Origin: Gammaproteobacteria bacterium | GTDB taxonomy: Bacteria > Pseudomonadota > Gammaproteobacteria > Enterobacterales > Psychrobiaceae | Direction of reading: 5' to 3' | DNA: 64,000 nt | NCBI GenBank assembly: GCA_013214965.1 | Contig: JABSRU010000020.1 | Location: forward strand, 1-64,000 | Part shown: positions 19,607 to 28,139 of the stretch, piece after piece | Numbering within the stretch: position 1 is the stretch's first letter | Layout of the letters: each line of letters opens with the position of its first letter | Translations under genes and position numbers: made by a program | The notes under the pieces: generated by a model | The model's database searches: none | What the model saw: only the letters and a program-made list of their open reading frames with translations | What the model was told of the DNA's origin: nothing

Positions 19607-19946
19607 ATAGTTTTCTCCGCTTCCCGTCTTGGTTTATTGTTATTGTCAGGTAACTCTTACAACATAAGTATTAATACTAAAGAATAGCAACAATCTTATT
19701 TATATTAAGTAATTTTTACCGTAATTAATAAATTGACGCAACTGCTTATTTTGCTAAGCCTTTTAAATAGCAGGCTTTTTAGAGCGAAAATACTAACCAG
19801 TGGTTTTAATTTTCAACTTTCAAACCAATATTTAAATGATATAGGTCTATCTATTTAGTTAACTCAATGAATATACAGGATATATAGACATTGAGCTTTT
19901 AATTGTGCAATTGATAAAATTCTAACCACCGTTTAAAGTATTTGCT
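19607..19946 (-). promoter_or_regulatory. non-coding region upstream of DUF1302 (340 nt)
   Basis: No gene is supported. The half next to DUF1302 should contain its promoter. Farther up are an AAGCCT...AGGCTT hairpin (about 19757-19780) followed by T5 on the plus strand and a longer inverted repeat, AACTCAATG (19861) with CATTGAGCTT (19889). No transcription-factor site is identified. Confidence 0.5.
19861..19898. repeat. inverted repeat downstream of DUF2835
   Basis: CTCAATG and CATTGAG arms separated by about 19 nt, with TATA-rich inner complementarity. It lies 50 nt past the DUF2835 stop. It could be a 3' hairpin of the pepN-DUF2835 transcript, but it lacks a T tract on the minus strand. 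Confidence 0.45.
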
Positions 19947-20168
19947 CTAAAATATTCTAGTCAAAGAATTAAATTTTCCCGACTTTTCGGTAATAAGCTT
20001 AAATTTCCCGCTAATTCCGTCAGGTGTTAAGTAAGGTTTAAAGTGGCTTGCCGGCAGTTCGATGGTTCGACCTGTGGTGTCTGTCACGATAATTTTATCA
20101 ACGGCCCCTTCATAAATCGGTAAAAATTGATGGTAAGTCAAGCTAACATTAAAAATGTACTGATTCAT
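19947..20168 (-). CDS. DUF2835 family protein
   Basis: A 73-aa protein with the DUF2835 pattern: an N-terminal YIFNVSLTYHQFLPIYEGAV block, IELPASHFKPYLT in the middle and a C-terminal GKFKLI...FNSL stretch. It has no signal peptide or cysteines. It begins 2 nt after the pepN stop, so it is translationally linked to pepN, as in other Shewanella-type genomes. Function is unknown. The fold looks like a small beta domain. Confidence 0.85.
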   Translation of the reverse strand: MNQYIFNVSLTYHQFLPIYEGAVDKIIVTDTTGRTIELPASHFKPYLTPDGISGKFKLITEKSGKFNSLTRIF

Positions 20169-20170
20169 AG

Positions 20171-22759
20171 TTATTTCAAACTCAAGCTAACTTTTTCAGA
20201 TAAATCACTGGCCAGATCGTCCATCGCAGCGAGTCGCTGTAGTTGTGTTTTCATCAGCTGTGAGCGTCCTCCCTCAAATTTTTGCCATTGTAATAATGGT
20301 GTAATTAAACGAGAAGCAATTTGCGGATTAATGCGGTTAAGCTTAATCAATTGATCGGTCAAAAATTGATAACCACTACCATCGATACGGTGAAAATTAC
20401 TCGGGTTGGCGCTAATAAAACCACCTAATAAACTACGAACCCGATTAGGATTTTGCCAACTAAAGGTTGGGTGTTCAAAAGTGCTAATGATATCGCTAAT
20501 AACATCTTGACGAGGATTAGCCCCTTTTAAACTGAACCATTTATCCATCACTAAACCATTGGCCAGCCATTTAGCTTCAAATGACTCACTGAGATCGGGT
20601 AAACATCGCAAGTTAAACTGATTCGCGATGCTTAACGCCGCGATGGAATCGGTCATGTTATCGGCACGCTTAAATTGTTGAGCCACCAATTCATTGGCGC
20701 TATTGTTGTTAGCCACGGTGTACAAACGCAATACCGCATTCTTTAATGCCCGGCCTGCCACTGCCGTCGCATCGGTTGCATCATTTAACTGCACTAACAA
20801 TTGTTGATAGCATGTTAGCAAAGTGGTAGATAAAGCATCGGATAATGAGCGTTCAACAAAGTTTCTCGCACTGATAATCGCATCGACATCAATCGTATCG
20901 AGCACCTCAAACAACTCCATCACCGACGGTAGTTCGATCATTAATGCCAATAATGCTGGATCAACATCAGTCCCAGCTAATAGCGTAGCCATACTTTGCT
21001 CAAGATCTTCACTCTCAACCATTGGCTGACCTTTTTGGGCTAAGATACTATTTTGAATAATTGATTTCGTCAGCAACTTTTGCGCACTGTCCCAACGTGA
21101 CACATCACTCGATGCATGAGAAACTAAATGACTTAATTGCTGATCGCTATAGTCATATACCAATTTAACTGGTGCCGAAAAGTCCCGTAGTAACGAGGGT
21201 ACTGGCTCTTGTGCAATACTATTAAAGGTAAACACTTGACTCGCTTGCGTCAGTTCTAGCACGGAAACATCCAGTGATTCACCTTGTAAAGATATTAGTT
21301 CAACACTGACTGGGATATGTAAAGGTTTGACGTTGGTGCCATCGCTCATTGCCGGGTTTTCTTGGCTAATGGTCAATTGGTATTGCTGTGATTGTTGATC
21401 ATAACTGTCGGTCACTGTCACAATGGGTGTACCTGACTGCTGATACCATAATCTAAACTGACCTAAATCGACTTTGGCCCCCTGCTCCATCGCCGCGATA
21501 AAGTCATCACAGGTCACCGCCATGCCATCAAATAACTCAATATATTTGGCCATACCTTGCATAAAACCGGCTTCACCTAATAGGGTGTGGATCATCCGAA
21601 TCACTTCGGCTCCCTTGTTATAAACGGTAACCGTATAGAAGTTATTCATCTCGATAACTGCGGTTGGTCTAATCGGGTGAGCCATTGGACTGGCATCTTC
21701 AGCAAATTGATGGGAACGCATCACTTTAACCGCATCAATACGATTGACCGCACGGGAACCTAAATCAGAACTAAACTCTTGATCTCTAAATACCGTTAAA
21801 CCCTCTTTTAGGCTTAACTGGAACCAATCACGACAAGTAATGCGATTACCGGTCCAATTATGAAAATATTCATGCCCAATCACCGATTCGATACCATGAA
21901 AATCGGTATCGGTAGCGCTGTCGACATCGGCCAAGACATATTTACTATTAAAGATATTTAAACCTTTATTCTCCATCGCGCCCATATTGAAGAAATCGAC
22001 CGCAACCACCATATAAATGTCTAAGTCATATTCAAGATCGAAACGTTGCTCGTCCCATTTCATTGCTCGCTGTAATGATGCCAAAGCATGCTCGGCTTTG
22101 ACCTTATTGCCCTTATCGACAAAAAACTGTAACAGGACATCGCGGCCACTGCGAGTGATAAAATTACCCTCAAGTAAATCGAAATCACCGGCAACCAACG
22201 CAAATAAATACGCTGGTTTTTTAAATGGGTCATGCCAAGTGGTAAAATGTAAACCATTATCAAGTAAGCCACTATCGACTTTATTACCGTTAGATAACAA
22301 ATAAGGATACTTACTGTGGTCGGCGATAACCTTAGTGGTAAAAATAGCCATGACATCGGGACGGTCTAAATAATAGGTTATCCGTCTAAATCCTTCGGCC
22401 TCACACTGCGTACAGAATGCACCGTCAGACACATAAAGCCCTTCTAATTTTGTATTATCTAATGGCTTAACCAGCGTCACTAGAGTTAGTTCAAACTCAT
22501 TGGGTAAATCAGTAATCGTTAGCCCTTGTGGCGTTATTTGATAACGGTCAGCTGCTAGCACTTGACCATTGATCGCAATGGACTCTAATTCCATATCTTC
22601 GCCAACGAGATTCAACGACTGGTTATGTTGACCATTAATAGAATATTGACTGCGATTAGTCACTCGGGTGCTATGTTCATCAAGCTCAAAAGTTAACGAG
22701 ACGGTTGAAATAAGAAATGATGGTTTAGTGTAGTCTTTAAGATATTTTGTCGATGACAT
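20171..22759 (-). CDS. pepN: aminopeptidase N (M1 family)
   Basis: Zinc aminopeptidase of 862 aa (E. coli PepN 870) that removes N-terminal residues from peptides in the cytoplasm. The substrate-binding GAMEN motif is at 260-264. The zinc site is HEYFH at 296-300, with the third ligand Glu319 in the KEGLTVF context. The N-terminal beta domain and the long C-terminal helical domain are full length. An AAGGACG ribosome site precedes the ATG. The downstream DUF2835 gene follows immediately. Confidence 0.97.
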   Translation of the reverse strand: MSSTKYLKDYTKPSFLISTVSLTFELDEHSTRVTNRSQYSINGQHNQSLNLVGEDMELESIAINGQVLAADRYQITPQGLTITDLPNEFELTLVTLVKPLDNTKLEGLYVSDGAFCTQCEAEGFRRITYYLDRPDVMAIFTTKVIADHSKYPYLLSNGNKVDSGLLDNGLHFTTWHDPFKKPAYLFALVAGDFDLLEGNFITRSGRDVLLQFFVDKGNKVKAEHALASLQRAMKWDEQRFDLEYDLDIYMVVAVDFFNMGAMENKGLNIFNSKYVLADVDSATDTDFHGIESVIGHEYFHNWTGNRITCRDWFQLSLKEGLTVFRDQEFSSDLGSRAVNRIDAVKVMRSHQFAEDASPMAHPIRPTAVIEMNNFYTVTVYNKGAEVIRMIHTLLGEAGFMQGMAKYIELFDGMAVTCDDFIAAMEQGAKVDLGQFRLWYQQSGTPIVTVTDSYDQQSQQYQLTISQENPAMSDGTNVKPLHIPVSVELISLQGESLDVSVLELTQASQVFTFNSIAQEPVPSLLRDFSAPVKLVYDYSDQQLSHLVSHASSDVSRWDSAQKLLTKSIIQNSILAQKGQPMVESEDLEQSMATLLAGTDVDPALLALMIELPSVMELFEVLDTIDVDAIISARNFVERSLSDALSTTLLTCYQQLLVQLNDATDATAVAGRALKNAVLRLYTVANNNSANELVAQQFKRADNMTDSIAALSIANQFNLRCLPDLSESFEAKWLANGLVMDKWFSLKGANPRQDVISDIISTFEHPTFSWQNPNRVRSLLGGFISANPSNFHRIDGSGYQFLTDQLIKLNRINPQIASRLITPLLQWQKFEGGRSQLMKTQLQRLAAMDDLASDLSEKVSLSLK

Positions 22760-22807
22760 CGTGATGTTCGTCCTTTTAAGAATCTAGTATTGATTAAGTA
22801 TATAAAA

Positions 22808-22843
22808 AAAAAGGCTTGCAATCATTACATTGCAAGCCTTTTT
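22808..22843 (-). terminator. rho-independent terminator after nhaC
   Basis: Perfect 15-bp arms (A5GGCTTGCAAT and its complement) around a CATTAC loop, 17 nt past the nhaC stop. The flanking A and T runs allow either direction; the minus strand is the natural one. Confidence 0.93.
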
Positions 22844-22859
22844 CTAGGGATTTCTAAAA

Positions 22860-24302
22860 TTATTTTTTGACTAGCTTTTTTATTTTAAAGCCGATAACCG
22901 CATAGATAATTCCGAATATTGGACTGGCCCAATTAAACACACAATAAACCGCATATTCCAAAGGATTAACCATTAAAACAGACTGCATATAGGCACCACA
23001 GGTATTCCAAGGGATTAACGGTGAAGTCACGGTGCCACCATCTTCCAAGGCCCGAGACAAATTCTCTGGCGCTAAACCACGATTTTCGAACTCTTCCTTA
23101 AACATCCGTCCAGGCATCACAATCGAGATATATTGATCAGCGGTTAAGATGTTACTACCGAATGCAGTCAGGATAGTCGTGATAATTAGGCTTGCGGTGC
23201 TACGAGTGAAAGACAACAGTAATTCAACGACCTTTCTTAATAGCCCAACATTTTCCATCACGGCCCCAAAGGTCATCGCACAAATAATTAACCAAATCGT
23301 AGTTAACATCGAGGCCATGCCACCGCCTGATAGCAAAGAATCTAATGACTCATCACCAGTTGATACCGATATGCCTTCAAACATTGCGCTCCACACCACG
23401 GTGATGTTTGCACCAAAAGTAGATAAACCATCGTTGGCAAAACTAGCGATTATATCCTGTTGGAACAACATCGCCCACAAACCACCCACCAATGCACCAA
23501 TAAATACCGCCGGAAATGCTGGCACTTTTTTCATCGCCATCCCTAAGGTAATAATTAATGGGATTAGCAAATACCAAGCAATAAAGAACTGATCAGTTAA
23601 CCCGATTAACAATGCATCTATTTTAGTCGGTCCGGTCGCAACATCTTCTGACAAACCTAAGATGGTAAAAACAATCAAAGCAAACACAAAACTTGGCACC
23701 GATGACCAGGCCATATGACGAATGTGGGTAAACAGTTCAGTTCCCGCAACCGCAGGGGCTAAGTTAGTGGTATCTGATAATGGTGACATTTTATCACCAA
23801 AGTAAGCGCCACTAATAATCGCGCCAGCGGTAATTGGCACTGAAACACCCAGTCCGCCAGCAACACCGATTAAAGCGACACCAATGGTGGCCGCTACCGT
23901 CCAACTACTACCAATACTAAGCGCCACAATGGCACAGATAACACACGATGCTGCGTAAAAATAGGATGGTGATAATATTTGCAGTCCAAAATAGATCATC
24001 GTCGGTACAGTGCCAGAGAGCAACCAAGTACCAATTAATGATCCTACCGCCAATAATATCAGCACAGCGCCCAACGACATGCTAATGCCTTTAATAATAC
24101 CTTGTTCGATTGAGGGCCACCGATGGCCATTCTTTATCCCTACGAGTGCAGCTACTCCTGCGCTTAACAGCAAGGCAATTTGGTTAGCGCCCGATGATGA
24201 GCTATCCCCATAGAAAAAAACTCCACCGCCTAATAAAGTGACCAAAAAGACCACAGGAATAAAGGCATCGAGGGTCGAAGGTTCTTTATGATGTGTTGTC
24301 AT
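22860..24302 (-). CDS. nhaC: NhaC family Na+/H+ antiporter
   Basis: A 480-aa polytopic protein with about 11-12 hydrophobic helices. NhaC-type marks include the early IGTWLLSGTVPTMIYFG segment, GAIISGAYFGDKMSPLSDTTNLAP (the conserved DKxSPLSDTTNLA motif, about residues 160-185) and the C-terminal SPLIPWNTCGAYM motif. It exchanges cytoplasmic Na+ for protons at the inner membrane, which suits a marine or salt-adapted cell. It appears monocistronic: the strong terminator lies downstream and prc upstream ends at its own hairpin. Confidence 0.92.
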   Translation of the reverse strand: MTTHHKEPSTLDAFIPVVFLVTLLGGGVFFYGDSSSSGANQIALLLSAGVAALVGIKNGHRWPSIEQGIIKGISMSLGAVLILLAVGSLIGTWLLSGTVPTMIYFGLQILSPSYFYAASCVICAIVALSIGSSWTVAATIGVALIGVAGGLGVSVPITAGAIISGAYFGDKMSPLSDTTNLAPAVAGTELFTHIRHMAWSSVPSFVFALIVFTILGLSEDVATGPTKIDALLIGLTDQFFIAWYLLIPLIITLGMAMKKVPAFPAVFIGALVGGLWAMLFQQDIIASFANDGLSTFGANITVVWSAMFEGISVSTGDESLDSLLSGGGMASMLTTIWLIICAMTFGAVMENVGLLRKVVELLLSFTRSTASLIITTILTAFGSNILTADQYISIVMPGRMFKEEFENRGLAPENLSRALEDGGTVTSPLIPWNTCGAYMQSVLMVNPLEYAVYCVFNWASPIFGIIYAVIGFKIKKLVKK

Positions 24303-24410
24303 GAATATCCTTTGTTATAATTATTATTCTTTAATAAGCACCCTAGAGTACTTAACTTCACAGATCGCTATATCAGCATAAAATGCTTAATGACACAAAC
24401 TTATATGTAC

Positions 24411-24436
24411 AAAAAAACCGCGGTCAACGCGGCTTT
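24411..24436 (-). terminator. rho-independent terminator after prc
   Basis: CCGCG (24418-24422) and CGCGG (24428-24432) arms around GTCAA. On the minus strand the stem is followed by seven T. It lies 23 nt past the prc stop. Confidence 0.85.
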
Positions 24437-24458
24437 GTTAATATTTGTTGACTAGATG

Positions 24459-26489
24459 TTAATTCTTAACCAATTTTTCTTGATCAACAATATCCAAGGT
24501 AATATACGATGCTTCATCTAACACCGGGTCGATATCCAATATCTTTTTAGGCAAATCATCAAGTTTAGCGACTTCAGCTAACCCCTGCAATACGCGACGT
24601 TTGTTGGCACGTAACAAGCTTTTCTTATCATCTTTATCACGATCGGCCACTCGTACTTTCTCAACCAAAGAAATACTTACTTGATCTTTTTCGGCTTTAT
24701 ATTTTTTAATATCTTCAAACATAAAACCAAACTCTTGATTACTGTTGATCCTAAGCTCATGACTTTTAGTTAAATCTTGAACATAGTTTTCCCCTTTGGT
24801 TGGGAAAACTTGATAACTAGCCTTTTTAACACTGTCCCAATCTAGTGTGTTATCAGCAACACTCTCACCAAATTCTGCGGGATCAATTGGACTAGGAAAT
24901 GCGATATCAGGAACAACACCTTTATTCTGAGTACTGCCACCGTTAATCCGGTAGAATTTCTGAATCGTATACTGTACAAAGCCAATCGGTTTTTCATAAA
25001 AATCATAAATCCGACCTAAGCCACGATGCTGTTGAACCGTTCCTTTACCGAAAGTTTGCTCACCCACCACAATCGCACGACCGTAATCCTGCAAGGCTGC
25101 TGCAAAGATCTCAGAAGCTGAGGCACTATAACGGTTAACTAACACCGTTAATGGACCGCGATAGAAAATATCAGCATCGGGATCATTACGAACATCAACA
25201 TATTCATTGCTGTTTTTTATCTGAACCACTGGACCGGACTCAATAAATAAACCACTGAGACTAGTTGCTTCCGTTAACGCACCACCGCCGTTATTGCGTA
25301 AATCAACCACAATGCCTTCGACATTTTTCTTTTCAAGTTCGGTGATTAACGCTTTAACATCTTTGGTCAAATTAACATAAAAACTTGGGATGGTGATTAC
25401 GCCAATTTTACGCCCTTTAAATTGCGGTAAGCTTGATTCTAGCACTTCTGATTTAGCCGCACGATCTTCAAGCTTAATGGTGTCACGAACAATCGACACA
25501 ATACTTGGCTTACTTGCCGCACCGGCTTTTCCAGAGATGATTTGTAACCGAACCGTTGAGCCTTTTGGCCCTTTGATCAATTCGACAACATCATCAAGGC
25601 GCCAACCAATAATATCGACAATTTCTTTATCGCCTTGGGCTACGCCAATAATTTTATCTTCCTTGACTAATTCTTCACTTTTATCGGCAGGCCCGCCACT
25701 GACTAAGCTTTGAATCACTGTATAATCGTCTTGTACTTGTAAAACGGCACCAATACCTTCAAGAGATAAGCTCATTTCAACTTGGAAACGTTCAGCATTA
25801 CGTGGCGATAAATAACTAGTGTGAGGATCGATTGAACGAGAAAAAGAGTTCATTAATAACTGGAATACATCTTCGCTTTTACTTTGAGTAATTCGCTTTA
25901 ATGCATTGTTGTAACGTTTGCCGAGCATTTTTGAAATTTCTGGCCATTCTTTACCGGTCATCTTTAGATTAAGAGCATCGTACTTAACCCGTTGACGCCA
26001 TAATTCATCAAGTTCAGCAACCGAGGCAGGCCATTGGGCGTCTTCACGGTCAAACTGATAACTATCCTCAACTTCAAACTTCATCGGTGAATCAAGTAAT
26101 TTAAGCGCAAAAGAAAACCGTTGGTGCCTTTTCTCTAAATGCTGTTGATATATTTGATAGACATCAAGCAATTTACCTTGCTTAAGCATTTCATCAAATG
26201 AAAAACGATATTTTTCAAAAGATTCGATATCAGCGGCGGTAAAAATATTTTTTCTGTAATCCAATGATTCAATATAACGATCAAAAATCTTAGATGAAAA
26301 TGGATCATTTAAATCAAAGGATTTAAAATGAGTTCGAGTAAACAGTGCGGTTACTCGAGTACTAGAGACTTTATGCTGAGCTTCGGGACTTAACGCCGGT
26401 ATTTGATCGAACTTATATTTGACATCAATGGCCAATGCGTTTGATGCTATTAAAATTGGAACCATTCCAAGAGTCAGTCGTTTCAGCAT
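24459..26489 (-). CDS. prc: carboxy-terminal (tail-specific) protease Prc
   Basis: Periplasmic S41 serine protease of 676 aa (E. coli Prc 682). The order is a signal peptide (1-20, cleavage after SNALA), an N-terminal helical domain, a PDZ domain (about 235-320) and an S41 core. The Ser/Lys dyad is predicted at Ser457 (in NRYSASASE) and Lys482 (in GEQTFGKGT), spaced 25 residues as in E. coli. The C-terminal Lys/Asp-rich domain is present. It is known to trim lipoproteins and murein hydrolases and to process FtsI. It lies 9 nt after proQ, so it is likely in one operon with proQ. Confidence 0.96.
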   Translation of the reverse strand: MLKRLTLGMVPILIASNALAIDVKYKFDQIPALSPEAQHKVSSTRVTALFTRTHFKSFDLNDPFSSKIFDRYIESLDYRKNIFTAADIESFEKYRFSFDEMLKQGKLLDVYQIYQQHLEKRHQRFSFALKLLDSPMKFEVEDSYQFDREDAQWPASVAELDELWRQRVKYDALNLKMTGKEWPEISKMLGKRYNNALKRITQSKSEDVFQLLMNSFSRSIDPHTSYLSPRNAERFQVEMSLSLEGIGAVLQVQDDYTVIQSLVSGGPADKSEELVKEDKIIGVAQGDKEIVDIIGWRLDDVVELIKGPKGSTVRLQIISGKAGAASKPSIVSIVRDTIKLEDRAAKSEVLESSLPQFKGRKIGVITIPSFYVNLTKDVKALITELEKKNVEGIVVDLRNNGGGALTEATSLSGLFIESGPVVQIKNSNEYVDVRNDPDADIFYRGPLTVLVNRYSASASEIFAAALQDYGRAIVVGEQTFGKGTVQQHRGLGRIYDFYEKPIGFVQYTIQKFYRINGGSTQNKGVVPDIAFPSPIDPAEFGESVADNTLDWDSVKKASYQVFPTKGENYVQDLTKSHELRINSNQEFGFMFEDIKKYKAEKDQVSISLVEKVRVADRDKDDKKSLLRANKRRVLQGLAEVAKLDDLPKKILDIDPVLDEASYITLDIVDQEKLVKN

Positions 26490-26498
26490 AAAAATCTC

Positions 26499-27143
26499 CT
26501 ATGATTGTGCTAATAAATGTTCTGGCTTAACCTTAACTACCATACCTGATGCTAACTGTACTTTCGCTTCAGATTTAGCGATATCAACAATGATACCTTT
26601 CATCGGTGAGTTGCCTAGTGTAACTAAGACCGCTTGATTGATAGAAAGTGCCGCTGTATCAATAATTTTTTCACCAGTTAATACTGGTTCAACAACCTTT
26701 GGCTTTTTATTTTTTGCAGGGATCCGAGTACGATTGGTTTTCGCGGCAGAAGGCTTGTCAGTAGAAGACTTGGCTATCTTAGCGGTCTTCGGGGCCTTAG
26801 CATCGTTACGTTCTTTCGCTTTCTTTTGGCTTTCGCTCAGTACTTTTTGGGCGTGTTCGATATGGTCTTCACTCAGTTCTTCACCAAGCTCACCGTCTAA
26901 ATCAACGCGTTTAGCACCAGCTTTAGTGCCTCTTAAATAGCGCCAACTCGTCGTATAATGTCGAATAGCCCCACGTAGTTGAGTTTTACTGACGGTATCG
27001 TCTTCACTTAAACGTGCAGCTAAGTCTTGAAACAAACCTATTTTAAGTGGTTGCGCATCGCCTTTAAGCGTAAAACATTTTGGGAATTTTTCTGCCAAGT
27101 AAGCAATAACCGCTTTGTTGTCAGTAAGTTTTGTACTATTCAT
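26499..27143 (-). CDS. proQ: RNA chaperone ProQ
   Basis: A 214-aa RNA-binding protein (E. coli 232). It has an N-terminal FinO/ProQ domain (about 1-115, with KTQLRGAIRHYTTSWRYL), a Lys/Ala/Pro-rich linker (about 108-150) and a C-terminal Tudor/SH3-like domain (about 155-214, ending VKVKPEHLLAQS). ProQ stabilises sRNAs and mRNA 3' ends, and in E. coli supports ProP expression. Its ATG follows directly on the stop of the 94-aa acidic gene with no spacer, so the two are probably translationally coupled. prc follows. Confidence 0.95.
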   Translation of the reverse strand: MNSTKLTDNKAVIAYLAEKFPKCFTLKGDAQPLKIGLFQDLAARLSEDDTVSKTQLRGAIRHYTTSWRYLRGTKAGAKRVDLDGELGEELSEDHIEHAQKVLSESQKKAKERNDAKAPKTAKIAKSSTDKPSAAKTNRTRIPAKNKKPKVVEPVLTGEKIIDTAALSINQAVLVTLGNSPMKGIIVDIAKSEAKVQLASGMVVKVKPEHLLAQS

Positions 27144-27428
27144 TTATTCGTCCGAGTCGTTACTAAATTCTTCAATTAAGAAGGCTATAAAATGATTTAT
27201 CAATTCGTCGTCTAATTCGACCAATCCTGGTTGATATTGCCAATAAGGCCAAATTGCTTCAAGCATTTCTCGAAACAATTCAATATCGGTTTCTTGATCA
27301 ACGGTTTCAAATAACCGATGAAATACAAGATTAATATTCTCAGTGGCAAGCTCTTCCTCACCTTCCCATTGTCCAATCTCAGCGACGTCAAACAGGAATT
27401 CGTTGATATCAACGTGATCATACATCAT
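27144..27428 (-). CDS. small highly acidic protein of unknown function
   Basis: A 94-aa protein (or 93 if the second Met is used) with no recognised family. More than a quarter of the residues are Asp or Glu and there are almost no basic residues. It is rich in Phe, Trp, Leu and Ile, with a central EAIWPYWQYQP aromatic block and a C-terminal amphipathic helix (ELINHFIAFLIEEF). No cysteine, signal peptide or membrane span is seen. It ends flush against the proQ ATG and lies 49 nt downstream of msrC. An acidic partner or RNA-mimic role for ProQ is conceivable, but no evidence beyond position and charge supports it. Confidence 0.7.
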   Translation of the reverse strand: MMYDHVDINEFLFDVAEIGQWEGEEELATENINLVFHRLFETVDQETDIELFREMLEAIWPYWQYQPGLVELDDELINHFIAFLIEEFSNDSDE

Positions 27429-27477
27429 AATTATTTTCTCAAATAGCTTTTACTGCAAGTAAAACATTAAATTTTTA

Positions 27478-27939
27478 CTAAGCAGTTAAGCAGTTGACTA
27501 ATTGTTCAACAAAAATTTCAAGACCTTGCTGATCATTTTGATTAAAATTACTTAAATTTGGGCTATCAATATCCAACACTCCATAGAGCTTGCCATTGAT
27601 CACTAACGGAATCACTAATTCAGATTGCGAACGAGCGTCACAGGCAATATGGCCACTAAACTGATGAACATCATCAATCCGCTGAGTCTCTAGCGTTAAA
27701 GCCGCTACACCACAGACCCCCTGACCAAATGGAATGTGATAACAAGCTACATTGCCCTGGAAAGGACCTAAAACCAAATCATCACTATCTGGTACTGCTA
27801 AGTAAAAGCCCACCCAATTGATATTATCAAGCGTCTGATTTAGTAATGCACTAGTATTAGCAAGCACTGCGGTATGGTTTGATTGATCTTCAATCAAACT
27901 TACCAATTGCTTACTTAATAGCGAGTAGTCTATCTTCAA
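27478..27939 (-). CDS. msrC: free methionine-R-sulfoxide reductase (GAF domain)
   Basis: A 153-aa GAF-domain enzyme that reduces free methionine-(R)-sulfoxide. The three family cysteines are Cys66, Cys76 and Cys100; their spacings (10 and 24) equal those of E. coli MsrC (84, 94, 118). The substrate-site blocks NWVGFYL (41-47), GPFQG and SELVIPL are present. It is upstream of the acidic gene, proQ and prc, and divergent from rsmF across 200 nt. An msrC-proQ-prc neighbourhood is also seen in E. coli. Confidence 0.94.
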   Translation of the reverse strand: MKIDYSLLSKQLVSLIEDQSNHTAVLANTSALLNQTLDNINWVGFYLAVPDSDDLVLGPFQGNVACYHIPFGQGVCGVAALTLETQRIDDVHQFSGHIACDARSQSELVIPLVINGKLYGVLDIDSPNLSNFNQNDQQGLEIFVEQLVNCLTA

Positions 27940-28139
27940 AAAACAACCTTATACTACCAAATTAATTTAACAGATCTCAATGATAACAACCTGAATTTTG
28001 GACGCTACTATACCTGACTCTCTGCAAATGAAAACCTTAATTGTAATTGTTGGCCGTAACAAGGAGCAAAATTGCTAGTTTACTCAACATTTAGGGCAGC
28101 TTTTGGTATACTAATCAAAACAACAAACAAACACAGCAT

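Noticed and set aside
23149-23592. 147-codon plus-strand frame opposite nhaC
   Set aside because: Antisense to a complete antiporter gene; no ribosome site and no recognised family.
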